Shown piece after piece: positions 38,434-48,024 of a DNA stretch of 54,742 nucleotides. The stretch's first letter is position 1. Each line of letters begins with the position of its first letter. Source of the stretch: Mycobacterium sp. 852002-51163_SCH5372311 (GTDB lineage Bacteria; Actinomycetota; Actinomycetes; Mycobacteriales; Mycobacteriaceae). Location of the stretch: assembly GCF_001667115.1 (NCBI RefSeq), contig NZ_LZIJ01000080.1:1-54742 (forward strand), in the 5' to 3' direction. The notes beneath the pieces were generated by a model. That model was given only the letters and a program-made list of their open reading frames with translations, did not search any database and was not told the DNA's origin. A program made the position numbers and the translations under genes.

Positions 38434-39351
38434 ATGAATCGGCTGCGGCTGGGATCCGCGAGTGTCGCGCGCGTAGTGGAATTGCAATTCGACCTGGGCA
38501 CCCGTGTTTTCCCGTCGACCACTCCGTCGGTATGGCGGGAGAACGCCGACCTGCTGGTGCCGGATTTCTTCAACCCCGACACCGACCAATGCCACATCGC
38601 GATCCAGAGCTGGGTCATCGAGGTCGACGGCTTGACCGTTGTTGTGGACACCGGCGTCGGCAATGACCGTGCGCGTCCGCATATGCCGCCTCTGGACCAC
38701 CTGAACACCGGGTTCCTGGCCGCACTGCGGTCGGCGGGCATCGACCGCAACGCCGTGGACGTGGTGGTGAACACGCACATCCACTCCGATCACGTCGGCT
38801 GGAACACCCTGCAGGACAACGGAACTTGGGTGCCGACGTTTCCCAACGCGCGATATCTGGTGCCCGCCGCCGACTACCACTACTTCGAACCCGACGGGCC
38901 GGCGGCACGGCAATCGCCGCGCACCGAAGCAGAAGCGGCCCAACAGCGCGGCAACCAATTGATGTTCGCAGACAGCGTTTTGCCCGTCAGGGATGCAGGT
39001 CAGTTGGTCCACTGGTCTCACGACTATCAGGTCAGTCCGTCGCTGCGACTACGGCCCGCGCCCGGACACACCCCGGGCTCCTCGGTCCTGTGGCTGGATG
39101 CGGGTGAGCCGGCGGTCTTCGTCGGCGATCTCACGCACAGCCCGCTGCAGGTTCGACTACCCAATCAGCCCTGCGCATTCGACGTGGATGGAGCGGCCGC
39201 CGCGGGTACCCGCCGGCGTCTCTTCACCGAGGCTGTCGAGGCCCGGGCGGCGGTGATACCCGCCCACTATCCGGGTCGCGGCGGGGCGCGATTGAGCGCC
39301 GTCGCGGAACGCTTCGAAATCGACCACTGGCTGGACATTGATCCGCTCTGA
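38434..39351 (+). CDS. Metallo-beta-lactamase-fold hydrolase
   Basis: 305 aa. Zinc motif HIHSDH at 115-120, then PGHTPGSSVLW, VGDLTH and IPAHYPG give the remaining His/Asp/His ligands. It resembles AHL-lactonase/MBL-type hydrolases; the substrate is unknown and could be a sugar lactone given its place behind fucA. Start ATG 38434 follows the fucA stop by two bases; earlier in-frame codons are within fucA. The repeat element at 39385 begins soon after its stop. Confidence 0.87.
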   Translation: MNRLRLGSASVARVVELQFDLGTRVFPSTTPSVWRENADLLVPDFFNPDTDQCHIAIQSWVIEVDGLTVVVDTGVGNDRARPHMPPLDHLNTGFLAALRSAGIDRNAVDVVVNTHIHSDHVGWNTLQDNGTWVPTFPNARYLVPAADYHYFEPDGPAARQSPRTEAEAAQQRGNQLMFADSVLPVRDAGQLVHWSHDYQVSPSLRLRPAPGHTPGSSVLWLDAGEPAVFVGDLTHSPLQVRLPNQPCAFDVDGAAAAGTRRRLFTEAVEARAAVIPAHYPGRGGARLSAVAERFEIDHWLDIDPL

Positions 39352-39384
39352 AGCGGGTGGCCCTCGCCGCCGCGCCGAGTCACA

Positions 39385-39633
39385 TCCGCCACATTGGCCT
39401 CGGCGCGGGAGACACTTACCTTTTTGTCCGCCTCGCAGCGACAACTCCTTTGGCGCGCAACGGTTGTCGATTGGGCGCGTTCTCAATCTCGGCTTTGGTT
39501 GTGAATCCTCGGCGTTGGGCGTGAATGCAGGGATTTGCGCGTGAGCCCTGGGCGGAAATTCGTGCCGCTTCCCCGGCCCGGCGTTCACAACGAAAGCCGT
39601 CAGTTCACACTCAACGCCGCCAGTCCACACGCA
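39385..39633 (-). repeat. Composite palindromic intergenic element, copy 2 (inverted)
   Basis: The 316-bp gap 39352-39667 is filled by this element. Block B comes first (39385-39475: TTTTTGTCCGCC, CGACAAC and GTTGTCG arms, preceded by CGGCGCGGGAG) and block A second (39485-39612: GGTTGTGAATCC, GGCGTGAATGC, GGCGTTCACAACGAAAG, CAGTTCACAC). Its reverse complement aligns with 20153-20432 through GTGAACTGACGG, TTTCGTTGTGAA, TTCCGCCCAGG, GGATTCACA and GGCGGACAAAA. No gene is visible within. Confidence 0.7.
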
Positions 39634-39667
39634 ACGCGCAGTACGCGGACACGACAGTGCTGCGCGC

Positions 39668-40519
39668 TCATCTATACCGTCGCCAGTTGCGCGGTGAGAT
39701 ACCGTGCGCCCTGGTGAAGAGCCGACTGAAATAGCCGGGGTCGGGCACCCCTACCCGACGGGCTACCTCCGCCACCGGAAGGTCCGTCTCGCTCAGCAGT
39801 CCGCGGGCTTCGGCCATCCGGCGCTCGACGATCCACTCCTGCACGGTGCGTCCGGTGCGGCGACGTACGACGGTGGTCAGATGCCCCGGCGTCATGCCCA
39901 GTTCTCTCGCCACGTCGCGGAGTGACAACGGTTGGGTGTGACGTGCGTCGATCACCGCGAACACGTCGGCCAGCAGCGGTTCACCACTACGCCGCAAATC
40001 GGCTACCAGGTCGCGGGCTAGGCGTGCGAGATCTATCAGCAACAACGTCAAGTACGCCAGCGCCGCCTGCCGATAGCCCTCCTGCCCGGCGCTAAGTTCC
40101 CCCTCGATCGACTGGATCGCGTTGTCCCAGAATGGTATTCGGGCCGCGGGGATCTCCAGCCGCAGCAAGCCGCCCGACTGACCGTGCAGAAACGGGAACA
40201 GCAGCGGGTGAGCCCGCCACGCCGGCCACGGCGATCGCCCGTCCTCGCCCAGCGCGGCGGGATCGAAGAACACCGCCACCCCGTCATCCAGGCGTTGCAG
40301 TTGCCCGGGATCGAGCACCTCACCGGCGGCCGCCACGAACACCATGCCCGCCGAGGGGACGTACCAGAGCGCGGGGAAATCGTGAATGTGGCGTCCGAGG
40401 TCGCCGGAACCGCCATGGGGGTGCCGATGCACCGATACGGGGGAAACGTTGGGATCAGTCCGGTACTGGTAGACGGGCACACCGTCCCGATGGCTGATAA
40501 CCCGTGTCGCCTGCGTCAT
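39668..40519 (-). CDS. AraC-family transcriptional regulator
   Basis: 283 aa. N-terminal cupin-like ligand domain (HPHGGSGDLGRHIHDFPALWY through FFDPAALGEDG) and C-terminal double helix-turn-helix: LSLRDVARELGMTPGHLTTV and DLPVAEVARRVGVPDPGYFS, ending in the family motif FTRAHGISPRNWRR. Start ATG 40519 has GGGGAATGG just upstream; TTG 40552 would add 11 residues. It is divergent from the methyltransferase at 40598, sharing a 78-bp region with direct repeats that could be its operator. Confidence 0.9.
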   Translation of the reverse strand: MTQATRVISHRDGVPVYQYRTDPNVSPVSVHRHPHGGSGDLGRHIHDFPALWYVPSAGMVFVAAAGEVLDPGQLQRLDDGVAVFFDPAALGEDGRSPWPAWRAHPLLFPFLHGQSGGLLRLEIPAARIPFWDNAIQSIEGELSAGQEGYRQAALAYLTLLLIDLARLARDLVADLRRSGEPLLADVFAVIDARHTQPLSLRDVARELGMTPGHLTTVVRRRTGRTVQEWIVERRMAEARGLLSETDLPVAEVARRVGVPDPGYFSRLFTRAHGISPRNWRRYR

Positions 40520-40564
40520 ACCATTCCCCAAAAATCGTCCTACTTTAGCCAATGATCACTCAAT

Positions 40565-40593
40565 TATGTAGCCATGCAATGGCACAGTATGTA
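40565..40593. promoter_or_regulatory. Candidate AraC operator in divergent promoter
   Basis: Direct repeats TATGTA at 40565-40570 and 40588-40593, 23 bases apart start to start, flank a short palindrome GCCAT-GCA-ATGGC (40571-40583). Spacing of about two helical turns fits AraC half-sites. The second repeat ends five bases before the methyltransferase start, so binding there could also block it. Confidence 0.3.
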
Positions 40594-40597
40594 ATCT

Positions 40598-41245
40598 ATG
40601 GTCAAACATCATCCACATGACTACCTTCCGGCGGCCGGCCACGACGCGCTGCTGCCGGGCTATGACATTTTGACGCGCCTCATGGGCTTCAACCGTGTCT
40701 ATCAAGAGCTCATCGCCCAGGCCGAACTCAGCGACGGCCACCGCGTGCTCGACATTGGCTGCGGCACGGGCAATCTCGTCACCCGAGCGAAACGCGATCA
40801 CCCCGGCGTGGAGCTGATCGGATGCGACCCCGACCCCCGAGCGCTCAGTCGGGCGCAGCGCAAGGCTCGCCGATTGACGGGGATCCGCTTTGAACACGGC
40901 TACGCCCAACGACTCCCCTACGCCGACGGCGAATTCGACCGGGTGCTGTCGTCGATGATGCTGCATCATCTTGACGCCGAGGCGAAACCCACCGCGGCGG
41001 CGGAGATCTTCCGCGTGCTGCGTCCCGGGGGTCGACTTCATTTGGTGGACATGGGCGGCAACATGACCGCTCACGACGGCCTGGCAGCGCGGCTCGTCAA
41101 GCACAGCCCCCACGCGACAGGCAACCTCGGTGACGCGATTCCGCGGCTACTGGAGACGGCCGGATTCGACTGCACCGAAGTCGCCACGCAGCGCCACCGG
41201 TTCGTGGGACGACTCACCTACTATCTCGCCACCCGTCCGGCCTAG
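40598..41245 (+). CDS. Class I SAM-dependent methyltransferase
   Basis: 215 aa. Motif I VLDIGCGTGNLV (about 49-60), acidic motif LIGCDPDP, motif II-like DGEFDRVLSSMMLHHL and IFRVLRPGGRLHLVDM. It belongs to the UbiE/Methyltransf_11 group; the substrate is unknown. It is divergent from an AraC regulator, a common arrangement for an inducible enzyme with its own regulator. Its last four bases overlap the convergent alcohol dehydrogenase stop. Confidence 0.9.
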   Translation: MVKHHPHDYLPAAGHDALLPGYDILTRLMGFNRVYQELIAQAELSDGHRVLDIGCGTGNLVTRAKRDHPGVELIGCDPDPRALSRAQRKARRLTGIRFEHGYAQRLPYADGEFDRVLSSMMLHHLDAEAKPTAAAEIFRVLRPGGRLHLVDMGGNMTAHDGLAARLVKHSPHATGNLGDAIPRLLETAGFDCTEVATQRHRFVGRLTYYLATRPA

Positions 41246-42474
41246 CGCTGATCGAAGGCAACTTTCACGGCACCGCTCTCGCCTTGGTTGGCAATCACCA
41301 GAAACGCATCCCGCCACTGCTCCAGCCGGAATGTGTGGGTCAGCATGGGCCGCAAGTCGATTCGGCCCGCCGAGACCAGATCGAGGTAGTGCGCGATCGC
41401 GTGCTTACGCTCCCCCTCCACCTCCTCGAAGCCGAAGGCGTTCGAACCGACCCAGCTGATCTCCTTGAAGTACAGCGGACTCCACTCCCACCGGCCGGGC
41501 GCGTGGACGCCCGTCTTCACCAGCGTCCCCCGCGCAACCAGCACCCGCACCCCCACTTCGAACGTCTCCGGCTTGCCGACCGTGTCGTAGACGACGTCGA
41601 CCGCGCCGGGGTAGGCCATCGGCAGGCCCTGCAGCGGTTGTCGCAACCGGCCGCCGCCCCATGCGACCAGTTCCTCGACGACGGCCAGCCGCGGCTCGTG
41701 CGCCAGCACCTTCTCGGCGCCGAACCGGCGTGCCAGCTCGGCCTGGGCCGCGAACCGCGCCACCACCGCCACCGCCACATCCGGGTACAGCGTCCGCAGG
41801 ATCGCCACCGCGCACAGCCCCAGCGAGCCGGCCCCGTACACCACAACCCGCCCTGAGCGCGGCGGCGGGTGGCGAGTTATCGCGTGCAGCGATACCGAGA
41901 ACGGGTCGGCGAACACGGCCAACTCGTCTGGCACCGACTCCGGCACGCGGAACAGCATGCTGTCGTGTGCGGGCATCAGCTCGGCGTAGCCACCGGTCAC
42001 GTCGGCCGAAACCCCGGTGTGGATGCCGGGCTTGATGTCGCCGTCGGTGAAGCTCCAGCACAGGCTGTAATCTCCGGTTTGGCAAGCGGGACAAGGTGGT
42101 TCGATGCCACGCGGCCCGCAGGACAGCCACGGGTTGAGCACCACCCGATGCCCGGGCTGCACGCCCCCCGCCTCCGGTCCCACTGCCATGACGTCGGCGA
42201 CCACCTCGTGACCCATCACTTGCGGAAAGGAACAGAACGCGGCCATCGCGTTGTCGACGTCGTCTTCGCCGAAGTCCATCAGGATCTGCTTGGAGTCCGA
42301 TCCGCAGATTCCGGTCAGCCGCGGCCGGGTGATCACCCAATCACGGTGCAGCAGCCGCGGTTCCGGTATCTCCCGCAGCGCAGTCGGCGTGCGGGCCAAG
42401 TTCTGGGTCAGCAGGTTGGCGTTCTCGGGAACCTCGAACGGCTCCGGTGGCACACCGTAAACCAGCGCCTTCAT
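41242..42474 (-). CDS. Zinc-type medium-chain alcohol dehydrogenase
   Basis: 410 aa. Catalytic-zinc residues Cys in TGICGSDSKQ and GHE in FPQVMGHEVV; structural-zinc cysteines in LSCGPRGIEPPCPACQTGDYSLC; cofactor loop VVYGAGSLGLCAVAIL. About 50 residues longer than usual, with extra N-terminal and mid-domain segments. It shares the ATGA overlap with the SDR gene upstream, so the two oxidoreductases are co-translated and may act on one substrate. Confidence 0.88.
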   Translation of the reverse strand: MKALVYGVPPEPFEVPENANLLTQNLARTPTALREIPEPRLLHRDWVITRPRLTGICGSDSKQILMDFGEDDVDNAMAAFCSFPQVMGHEVVADVMAVGPEAGGVQPGHRVVLNPWLSCGPRGIEPPCPACQTGDYSLCWSFTDGDIKPGIHTGVSADVTGGYAELMPAHDSMLFRVPESVPDELAVFADPFSVSLHAITRHPPPRSGRVVVYGAGSLGLCAVAILRTLYPDVAVAVVARFAAQAELARRFGAEKVLAHEPRLAVVEELVAWGGGRLRQPLQGLPMAYPGAVDVVYDTVGKPETFEVGVRVLVARGTLVKTGVHAPGRWEWSPLYFKEISWVGSNAFGFEEVEGERKHAIAHYLDLVSAGRIDLRPMLTHTFRLEQWRDAFLVIANQGESGAVKVAFDQR

Positions 42475-43247
42475 CGGGGTGCCATCAAGGCAGCACCGGC
42501 GATGAACGCATCGAGGTCTGCGTTCTTGGCGTCGACGACCGCCTTCATGTCGGGGACGTAGTGCTCGAAGCGGTCGCCGCCAAGCGCCGCGATGATGCCC
42601 TCGGCCACTTCATCGGCCGCCACTTTGGGACCCTGGTACAGCGGTTCCTCGTTGCCGGGTTGGTCCCAGATTTCGGTGTCGACCGGTCCCGGCTCGACCA
42701 GCTTCACCACAATGCCGGTGCTGTGCAGGTCGACGGCCATCGCCTCGCTCCATCCGCACAGCGCGAATTTGCTTGCGCAATAGGCGCTCTCATGGATGAT
42801 CCCGAGACGGCCCCCAACGCTCGACACGTTGACGATCATGCCCGACCCGCGCGCGAGCATCCGCGGCAGCACGGCGAGCGTGAGCCGCATCGGCGCAAAG
42901 AAGTTCACCCGCATGACTGCCTCCACCTCGCCGGGGGCCAATTCGCTGACCGGCCGGCGTTTGGGGATCGCCGCATTGTTGACCAGAACGTCGATGCCGC
43001 CGAGCCCATCCCAGGCCCGCAGCGCCAACTTGCTCAACGCTTCGGTGTGGGCCAAGTCGGCCGGCCACATCGCCGAGGCGGGTGACGTCTGCCGACAGTC
43101 GGCCAGCACCTCGCTCAACCGATCGCGCCGACGGGCGACCAAGCCCACCACCGCACCCCGGGCGGCCAGCTGCCTGGCCAGCGCCGCCCCCAACCCCGAA
43201 GAGGCACCGGTGATGAGCACCCGCTTGCCGGCCGCCGAGTATGCCAT
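42471..43247 (-). CDS. Short-chain dehydrogenase/reductase
   Basis: 258 aa classical SDR: cofactor motif TGASSGLG (14-21), NNAA, catalytic Ser in [16 protein letters not shown], and [11 protein letters not shown]. An Arg-rich VARRRDRL after beta-2 suggests NADP preference. The C-terminal 40 residues ([16 protein letters not shown]) are typical of mycobacterial members of the Rv1865c-like group. First gene of the SDR-ADH pair, divergent from the fused methyltransferase with 97 bases between. Confidence 0.92.
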   Translation of the reverse strand: MAYSAAGKRVLITGASSGLGAALARQLAARGAVVGLVARRRDRLSEVLADCRQTSPASAMWPADLAHTEALSKLALRAWDGLGGIDVLVNNAAIPKRRPVSELAPGEVEAVMRVNFFAPMRLTLAVLPRMLARGSGMIVNVSSVGGRLGIIHESAYCASKFALCGWSEAMAVDLHSTGIVVKLVEPGPVDTEIWDQPGNEEPLYQGPKVAADEVAEGIIAALGGDRFEHYVPDMKAVVDAKNADLDAFIAGAALMAPR

Positions 43248-43344
43248 CGCTCCAGGTTGCCTCCTGCGTCAAGTCCGCGGGAACCTTTCGCGCGACGCGT
43301 TTGTTATATTGGCTAAGTATCAACTGAGCTTATTTGGGGGCACC

Positions 43345-45195
43345 ATGACGTCCACCGGTTCCATCAGGTACGAGGGCGACACCTGGGACCTTGCATCCAG
43401 CGTCGGGGTGACGGCGACGATGGTTGCCGCCGCCCGTGCGATCGCCACCCGAGCCGACAACCCGCTGATCAACGATCCATTCGCCGAGCCGCTGGTGCGA
43501 GCGGTCGGAGTGGACCTGCTCACCCGGCTGGCCAGCGGCGAAGTGGACCCGGCCGAGCTGGACGACAAGGACCACCCGGGCCGCTCTGCCGGCGCGATGA
43601 CCCGCATGGCCGACAACATGGCCGTACGCACCAAGTTCTTCGACGACTTCTTCATCGAAGCCACCAAAGCCGGCATCCGGCAGGTGGTGATCTTGGCTTC
43701 CGGATTGGATTCGCGCGCCTACCGATTGCCGTGGCAGGCCCGAACGTTGGTCTTCGAGATCGACCAGCCGCAGGTTATCGAATTCAAATCCCGCACCCTG
43801 GCCGAGCTCGGCGCCGCACCCACCGCCAACCGGCGGGCGGTGGCCGTCGACCTGCGTGACGACTGGCCTGCCGCCCTACGCGCCGCGGGGTTCGACCCGT
43901 CGCAACCGACCGCCTGGAGCGCCGAGGGGCTGCTGGGCTACCTGCCGCCGGACGCGCAGGACCGACTGCTGGATACCGTTACCGAGCTCAGTGCGCCGGG
44001 CAGCAGATTCGCCACCGAAAGCGTCAGCAACGTCGACCCTGCCGATCAGCAGAAGATGAAAGAGCGCATGCAGATGATTTCCGAGCGGTGGCGGGCGCAC
44101 GGCTTCGACATCGACATGACCGGCCTCGTGTACTTCGGCGACCGCAACGAGGCGGCGCCCTATCTTGCCGATCATGGTTGGCAGGTCACCGCCATCAACG
44201 CCCGGGACCTGTTGGTAGCCAACGGGCTCCCGCCGGTCGAGGACGACGACATGCCACGGGCCGATCTGTTCTACGTCAGTGCCACGCTGAACAAAGGCCG
44301 AACCGACGGCGACAGTTGGGGCCCGGCGTCCAGCGTGGGCGCGACAGCGACCATGGTCGCCGTCTCACGCGCCCGGGCCTCCCAAGGACCCGACGCGCTG
44401 CTGAACGACCCGCTGGCCGACCCGCTCGTGCGGGCGGTGGGCCTGGACCCGTTCATCCGGATGCTCGACGGCGAGATGCCTGTCGACGATGACCCGCTGT
44501 TCACCCGCCAGGCGATGAACGAACAGATCACCGTCCGAACCAGGTTCTTCGACGACTTCTTCAACTCGGCGGCCGCAGCGGGTATTCGCCAGGCCGTGAT
44601 CTTGGCCTCCGGTCTGGACACCAGGGCTTACCGGCTGGGCTGGCCCGACGGCATGGTGGTCTACGAGATCGACCAGCCGCAGGTCATCGACTTCAAGACG
44701 CGGACCCTGGCCGATCTCGGTGCCGCGCCGGCGGCGGTCCGCAGGCCGGTCGGCGTGGATCTGCGGGACGACTGGCCGGCGGCGTTGCGGCAGCAAGGTT
44801 TTGACGTCAACCAACCCACCGCGTGGTCGGCCGAGGGCCTGCTGGTCTATCTACCGCCCGAAGCTCAGGACCGGTTGTTCGACAACATCACCGCGCTCAG
44901 CGCGCCGGGTAGCCGGGTGGCCACCGAGCATCTCCCCGATCCTCAGCAGTTCTTCAGTGAGCGGGCGCAGCAACTCTCCGACCGCTGGAAACGATTGGGA
45001 GTCGGGATCAACATGTCCGAGCTGATGTACGACGGCGAACGCAACACCGTCATCGACTACCTGACCACGCACGGCTGGGACGTCACCGCCCGCACTGCCC
45101 GGGAGCTATACGCGCACAACGGTTTCGAGTTCCCGGACGACGAGATGGCGGCGGTCTTCGGGAAGGGCAGCTACGTCGCCGCCACGCTTCGGTAG
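43345..45195 (+). CDS. Fused tandem TIGR00027 SAM methyltransferase (two complete domains)
   Basis: 616 aa. Domain 1 (1-316) has [55 protein letters not shown] and [19 protein letters not shown]. Domain 2 (318-616) repeats all of these: [64 protein letters not shown]. The junction (codons 316-325, [10 protein letters not shown]) has no stop and no start codon, so two formerly separate genes are joined in frame; M. tuberculosis has separate Rv0726c and Rv0725c. Start ATG 43345. An AT-rich ATTGGCTAAGTATCAAC lies at 43308. Confidence 0.9.
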   Translation: MTSTGSIRYEGDTWDLASSVGVTATMVAAARAIATRADNPLINDPFAEPLVRAVGVDLLTRLASGEVDPAELDDKDHPGRSAGAMTRMADNMAVRTKFFDDFFIEATKAGIRQVVILASGLDSRAYRLPWQARTLVFEIDQPQVIEFKSRTLAELGAAPTANRRAVAVDLRDDWPAALRAAGFDPSQPTAWSAEGLLGYLPPDAQDRLLDTVTELSAPGSRFATESVSNVDPADQQKMKERMQMISERWRAHGFDIDMTGLVYFGDRNEAAPYLADHGWQVTAINARDLLVANGLPPVEDDDMPRADLFYVSATLNKGRTDGDSWGPASSVGATATMVAVSRARASQGPDALLNDPLADPLVRAVGLDPFIRMLDGEMPVDDDPLFTRQAMNEQITVRTRFFDDFFNSAAAAGIRQAVILASGLDTRAYRLGWPDGMVVYEIDQPQVIDFKTRTLADLGAAPAAVRRPVGVDLRDDWPAALRQQGFDVNQPTAWSAEGLLVYLPPEAQDRLFDNITALSAPGSRVATEHLPDPQQFFSERAQQLSDRWKRLGVGINMSELMYDGERNTVIDYLTTHGWDVTARTARELYAHNGFEFPDDEMAAVFGKGSYVAATLR

Positions 45196-45204
45196 GGTTT
45201 CCTC

Positions 45205-46119
45205 ATGGCACGGGCTCACGACGACAACTGGGATCTGGCGTCCAGCGTCGGCGCGACTGCAACCGTGGTTGCGGCCGGCCGCGCGATGGCGAGCAAGGAT
45301 TCGCGCGGCCTGATCAACGACCCGTTCGCCGAACCGCTGGTGCGCGCCGTCGGGCTGGACTTCTTCGCCAAGATGATGGACGGCGAACTCGACCTGACGG
45401 CGATCGAGAACTTTTCGCCGGTGCGGGCGCAGGCGATGGTCGACGGGATGGCGGTGCGCACCAAGTACTTCGACGACTACTTCGTCGGGGCGACAGGCGG
45501 CGGAGTCCGTCAAGTGGTGATCCTCGCGTCGGGGCTGGATTCCCGCGCCTACCGGCTGCCCTGGCCGGTAGGCACCGTGGTTTACGAAATCGATCAGCCC
45601 CGGGTGATCGAGTTCAAGACAACCACATTGGACGAGATCGGTGCCAAACCGACCGCCACCCGGCGAACAGTTCCGATCGACCTGCGCGCCGATTGGCCCG
45701 CAGCCCTGAAAGCTGCTGGCCTGGACGCCTCAGCGCCGACGGCGTGGCTTGCCGAAGGCCTGTTGATCTACCTGCCTCCCGATGCCCAAGACCGGCTGTT
45801 CGACAACATCACCGAGCTCAGCGTTCCGGGCAGCACCATCGCCACCGAATTCGTGCCCGGCATCATCGATTTCGATGTCGCACGAGCACAGGACATGCCC
45901 AATCCCCTGCGGGACCACGGCGTGGACATCGACATGGCGTCGCTGGTCTACACCGGCGAACGCAGCCACGTCCTGGACTACCTGAGCGCCAAAGGGTGGA
46001 AGGTCGACGGAGTGACGCGGTCAGAACTGTTCGTACGCAACGGTTTAGACGTCCCTGCTCCGGAAGACGACAACCCTCTGGGAGAAATCATCTTCATCAG
46101 CGGCGGTCTGAGGGGTTAG
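45205..46119 (+). CDS. SAM-dependent methyltransferase, TIGR00027 family (Rv0725c-like)
   Basis: 304 aa. Family blocks: [97 protein letters not shown]. It is nine bases after the fused two-domain gene and probably co-transcribed, giving three adjacent methyltransferase domains. Its end overlaps the convergent sppA stop by four bases. Confidence 0.92.
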   Translation: MARAHDDNWDLASSVGATATVVAAGRAMASKDSRGLINDPFAEPLVRAVGLDFFAKMMDGELDLTAIENFSPVRAQAMVDGMAVRTKYFDDYFVGATGGGVRQVVILASGLDSRAYRLPWPVGTVVYEIDQPRVIEFKTTTLDEIGAKPTATRRTVPIDLRADWPAALKAAGLDASAPTAWLAEGLLIYLPPDAQDRLFDNITELSVPGSTIATEFVPGIIDFDVARAQDMPNPLRDHGVDIDMASLVYTGERSHVLDYLSAKGWKVDGVTRSELFVRNGLDVPAPEDDNPLGEIIFISGGLRG

Positions 46120-47885
46120 AAGCGCGAGTCCCCCAGCCACAGCGCGCTGGTACCACTCATCGTCTGCTCGACGCGTTCGACGATCCCTGCAACCGAGCGG
46201 CTCAACAGCGCGCCGACCGCCTCGGGCAGCGACGAAGCGGCCGGTTGCGACGAGGATCGAGGCCGCACCATATCGAGCAACGAGGTGCCGGGGTAGCTGA
46301 CGATGCGGACTTCGTCGTCCTCGTCCAGATCGACCAGTGCCTTGGCGCGGCGCACCGCGGCTCGCAGCCCGCCGAGTTCGTCGACCAGGCCTCGCTCGTG
46401 CGCGTCGGCGCCGGTCCAGACCCGCCCTCGCGCAACGGCTTCCACGGCTTCGACGCTCATGTTGCGGCCCTCGGCGACGCGTTCCACGAAGTCGCTGTAA
46501 CACAGGTCCGCTTCGGCCACCAGCTGAGCCTGCTGTTCGGGCGTGAATGGCGCGTCGATCGACCAGGCGTCGGCATTGGAGTTGGTGCGCACGGTATCCG
46601 ACCCAACTCCGAGCCGGTCCTTCAGGTCGCGTACCACCAGCTTGCCGGCGAGCACCCCGATCGAACCGGTGATCGTCCCCGGATTGGCAACGATCGCATC
46701 GGCGGCCATCGAAATGTAATAGCCACCGGAGGCTGCAACGGAACCCATCGACACCACCACCGGCTTGCCGCGCTCGCGCACCCTTTCCACCTCACGCCAG
46801 ATGGTCTCCGACGCGGTGACCGAGCCTCCGGGGCTGTCCACCCGTAACACAATCGCCGACACCGCATCGTCGGCGGCCACCTCACGCAGTGCCGCCGCTA
46901 TGGTGTCGGCGCCGGCGGGAGCGTTGCCGAGCGGGAAGAACTGGGGGCCGCCGCGTCCGTCGACAATCTGGCCCGCGACCGTGACCACCGCAATCGTGGG
47001 CTTGGATCGGCGGCCGGGAATCGGCACCGCCGGCGGGGCCAGCCTCGACTGGGGGGCTCCCGCGTAGCGCGCCAGGTACAGCCGTGGCAACGTCTCTGAA
47101 TCACCTTCGAAACCAATCAGTTCCGCTATCCGGCCATAGGCTTGGTCGCGGAAACCGATCCGGTCGATTAGACCGGACGCGACCGCGTCGTCCCGCAGCA
47201 GCGGAGCCCGGTCGGCCAGGGCGTCGAGCGCGCCGGCATCGAGCTTGCGCGATTTTGCGATCGCCTCCCATACCTGGCTTCGCAGGCTCTCCAGCGTGCG
47301 GGTGACGGCCTCGCGGTGTGCGTCGGTGAAGCCGCTCTCGGTGAAAAGGCTTGCCCGCGACTTGTATTCACCACGAGCGACAATCTGGGCTTCGATCCCG
47401 GCCTTGTCCAGCGCGTCGCGCAAGAACATCGCGTTGCTGGCGAAACCGACCAGTGCGAGATTGCCCGACGGCTGCATCCATATCTCGCGGAATGCCGAAG
47501 CCAGGTAGTACGACAACGTGCCCGGGTAGGTCACGGCCCACGCCAGCGACGGCTTGACGGCACTGAAAGCGGCGATGGCCTCCCGAAGTTCCTGAACCGC
47601 CGCCGGCGGCGACGCCGCAAGCTGCACGCGAGCGATCAGCCCGGCAACCCGGGGATCCTCGGCGGCGCGGTGAATCGCGGCGACGGCATCGCGCAGCGCC
47701 ATCGGCCGGCCGCCCCCGGTGATGAGCGCCAGCGGGTCGAAGCCCGCCGTCTCCGGTGGCACCGAACGCAGATTGAACTCGAGCACGCAGCCGTTGGGCA
47801 CGCCGTGGTGGCGCGCCGTGTCGACGCGATGGGCCAGGGCACGCACGTCGTCGACACCGGGAAGAGAAGGCAGGAAGGCGAACAT
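46116..47885 (-). CDS. sppA: Signal peptide peptidase SppA, 67K type (protease IV)
   Basis: 589 aa with tandem S49 domains. N-terminal half contains the catalytic Lys candidate in [13 protein letters not shown]; the C-terminal half contains the nucleophile Ser in [20 protein letters not shown] and [10 protein letters not shown]. It digests cleaved signal peptides at the membrane. Start ATG 47885 ([17 protein letters not shown]) matches M. tuberculosis SppA. The frame is open for 40 more codons upstream, but these are encoded by a tandem repeat and are not protein. In M. tuberculosis it follows rplO directly; here a luciferase-like gene lies between. Confidence 0.93.
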   Translation of the reverse strand: MFAFLPSLPGVDDVRALAHRVDTARHHGVPNGCVLEFNLRSVPPETAGFDPLALITGGGRPMALRDAVAAIHRAAEDPRVAGLIARVQLAASPPAAVQELREAIAAFSAVKPSLAWAVTYPGTLSYYLASAFREIWMQPSGNLALVGFASNAMFLRDALDKAGIEAQIVARGEYKSRASLFTESGFTDAHREAVTRTLESLRSQVWEAIAKSRKLDAGALDALADRAPLLRDDAVASGLIDRIGFRDQAYGRIAELIGFEGDSETLPRLYLARYAGAPQSRLAPPAVPIPGRRSKPTIAVVTVAGQIVDGRGGPQFFPLGNAPAGADTIAAALREVAADDAVSAIVLRVDSPGGSVTASETIWREVERVRERGKPVVVSMGSVAASGGYYISMAADAIVANPGTITGSIGVLAGKLVVRDLKDRLGVGSDTVRTNSNADAWSIDAPFTPEQQAQLVAEADLCYSDFVERVAEGRNMSVEAVEAVARGRVWTGADAHERGLVDELGGLRAAVRRAKALVDLDEDDEVRIVSYPGTSLLDMVRPRSSSQPAASSLPEAVGALLSRSVAGIVERVEQTMSGTSALWLGDSRF

Positions 47886-47900
47886 GCTCTGCAGCCTACC

Positions 47901-48008
47901 GACGTGGCGATCGCAAGCGCGGCGCAGCCGGGCGCCGCGGGTCGCCACCATGTCGACGTGGCGATCGCAAGCGCGGCGCAGCCGGGCGCCGCGGGTCGCC
48001 ACCATGTC
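47901..48008. repeat. Tandem 54-bp MIRU-like repeat, two perfect copies
   Basis: Two identical 54-bp units (47901-47954 and 47955-48008), each beginning GACGTGGCGATCGCAAGCGC and ending GTCGCCACCATGTC, with the first five bases of a third unit after them. They occupy the divergent region between sppA and the luciferase-like gene. A single related unit lies at 6114-6154. Size, GC-richness and tandem form fit MIRU-VNTR loci, whose copy number often varies among strains. Confidence 0.85.
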
Positions 48009-48024
48009 GACGTACGGTGGTCGG

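Noticed and set aside
42796..43344. Open frame continuous with the fused methyltransferase, which would add about 180 N-terminal residues
   Set aside because: It runs antisense through the well-supported SDR gene, its translation has no methyltransferase similarity, and a good family N-terminus starts at ATG 43345.
47886..48005. N-terminal extension of SppA with a duplicated 18-residue segment
   Set aside because: The duplication is simply the 54-bp tandem DNA repeat read in frame; the conserved start is ATG 47885.
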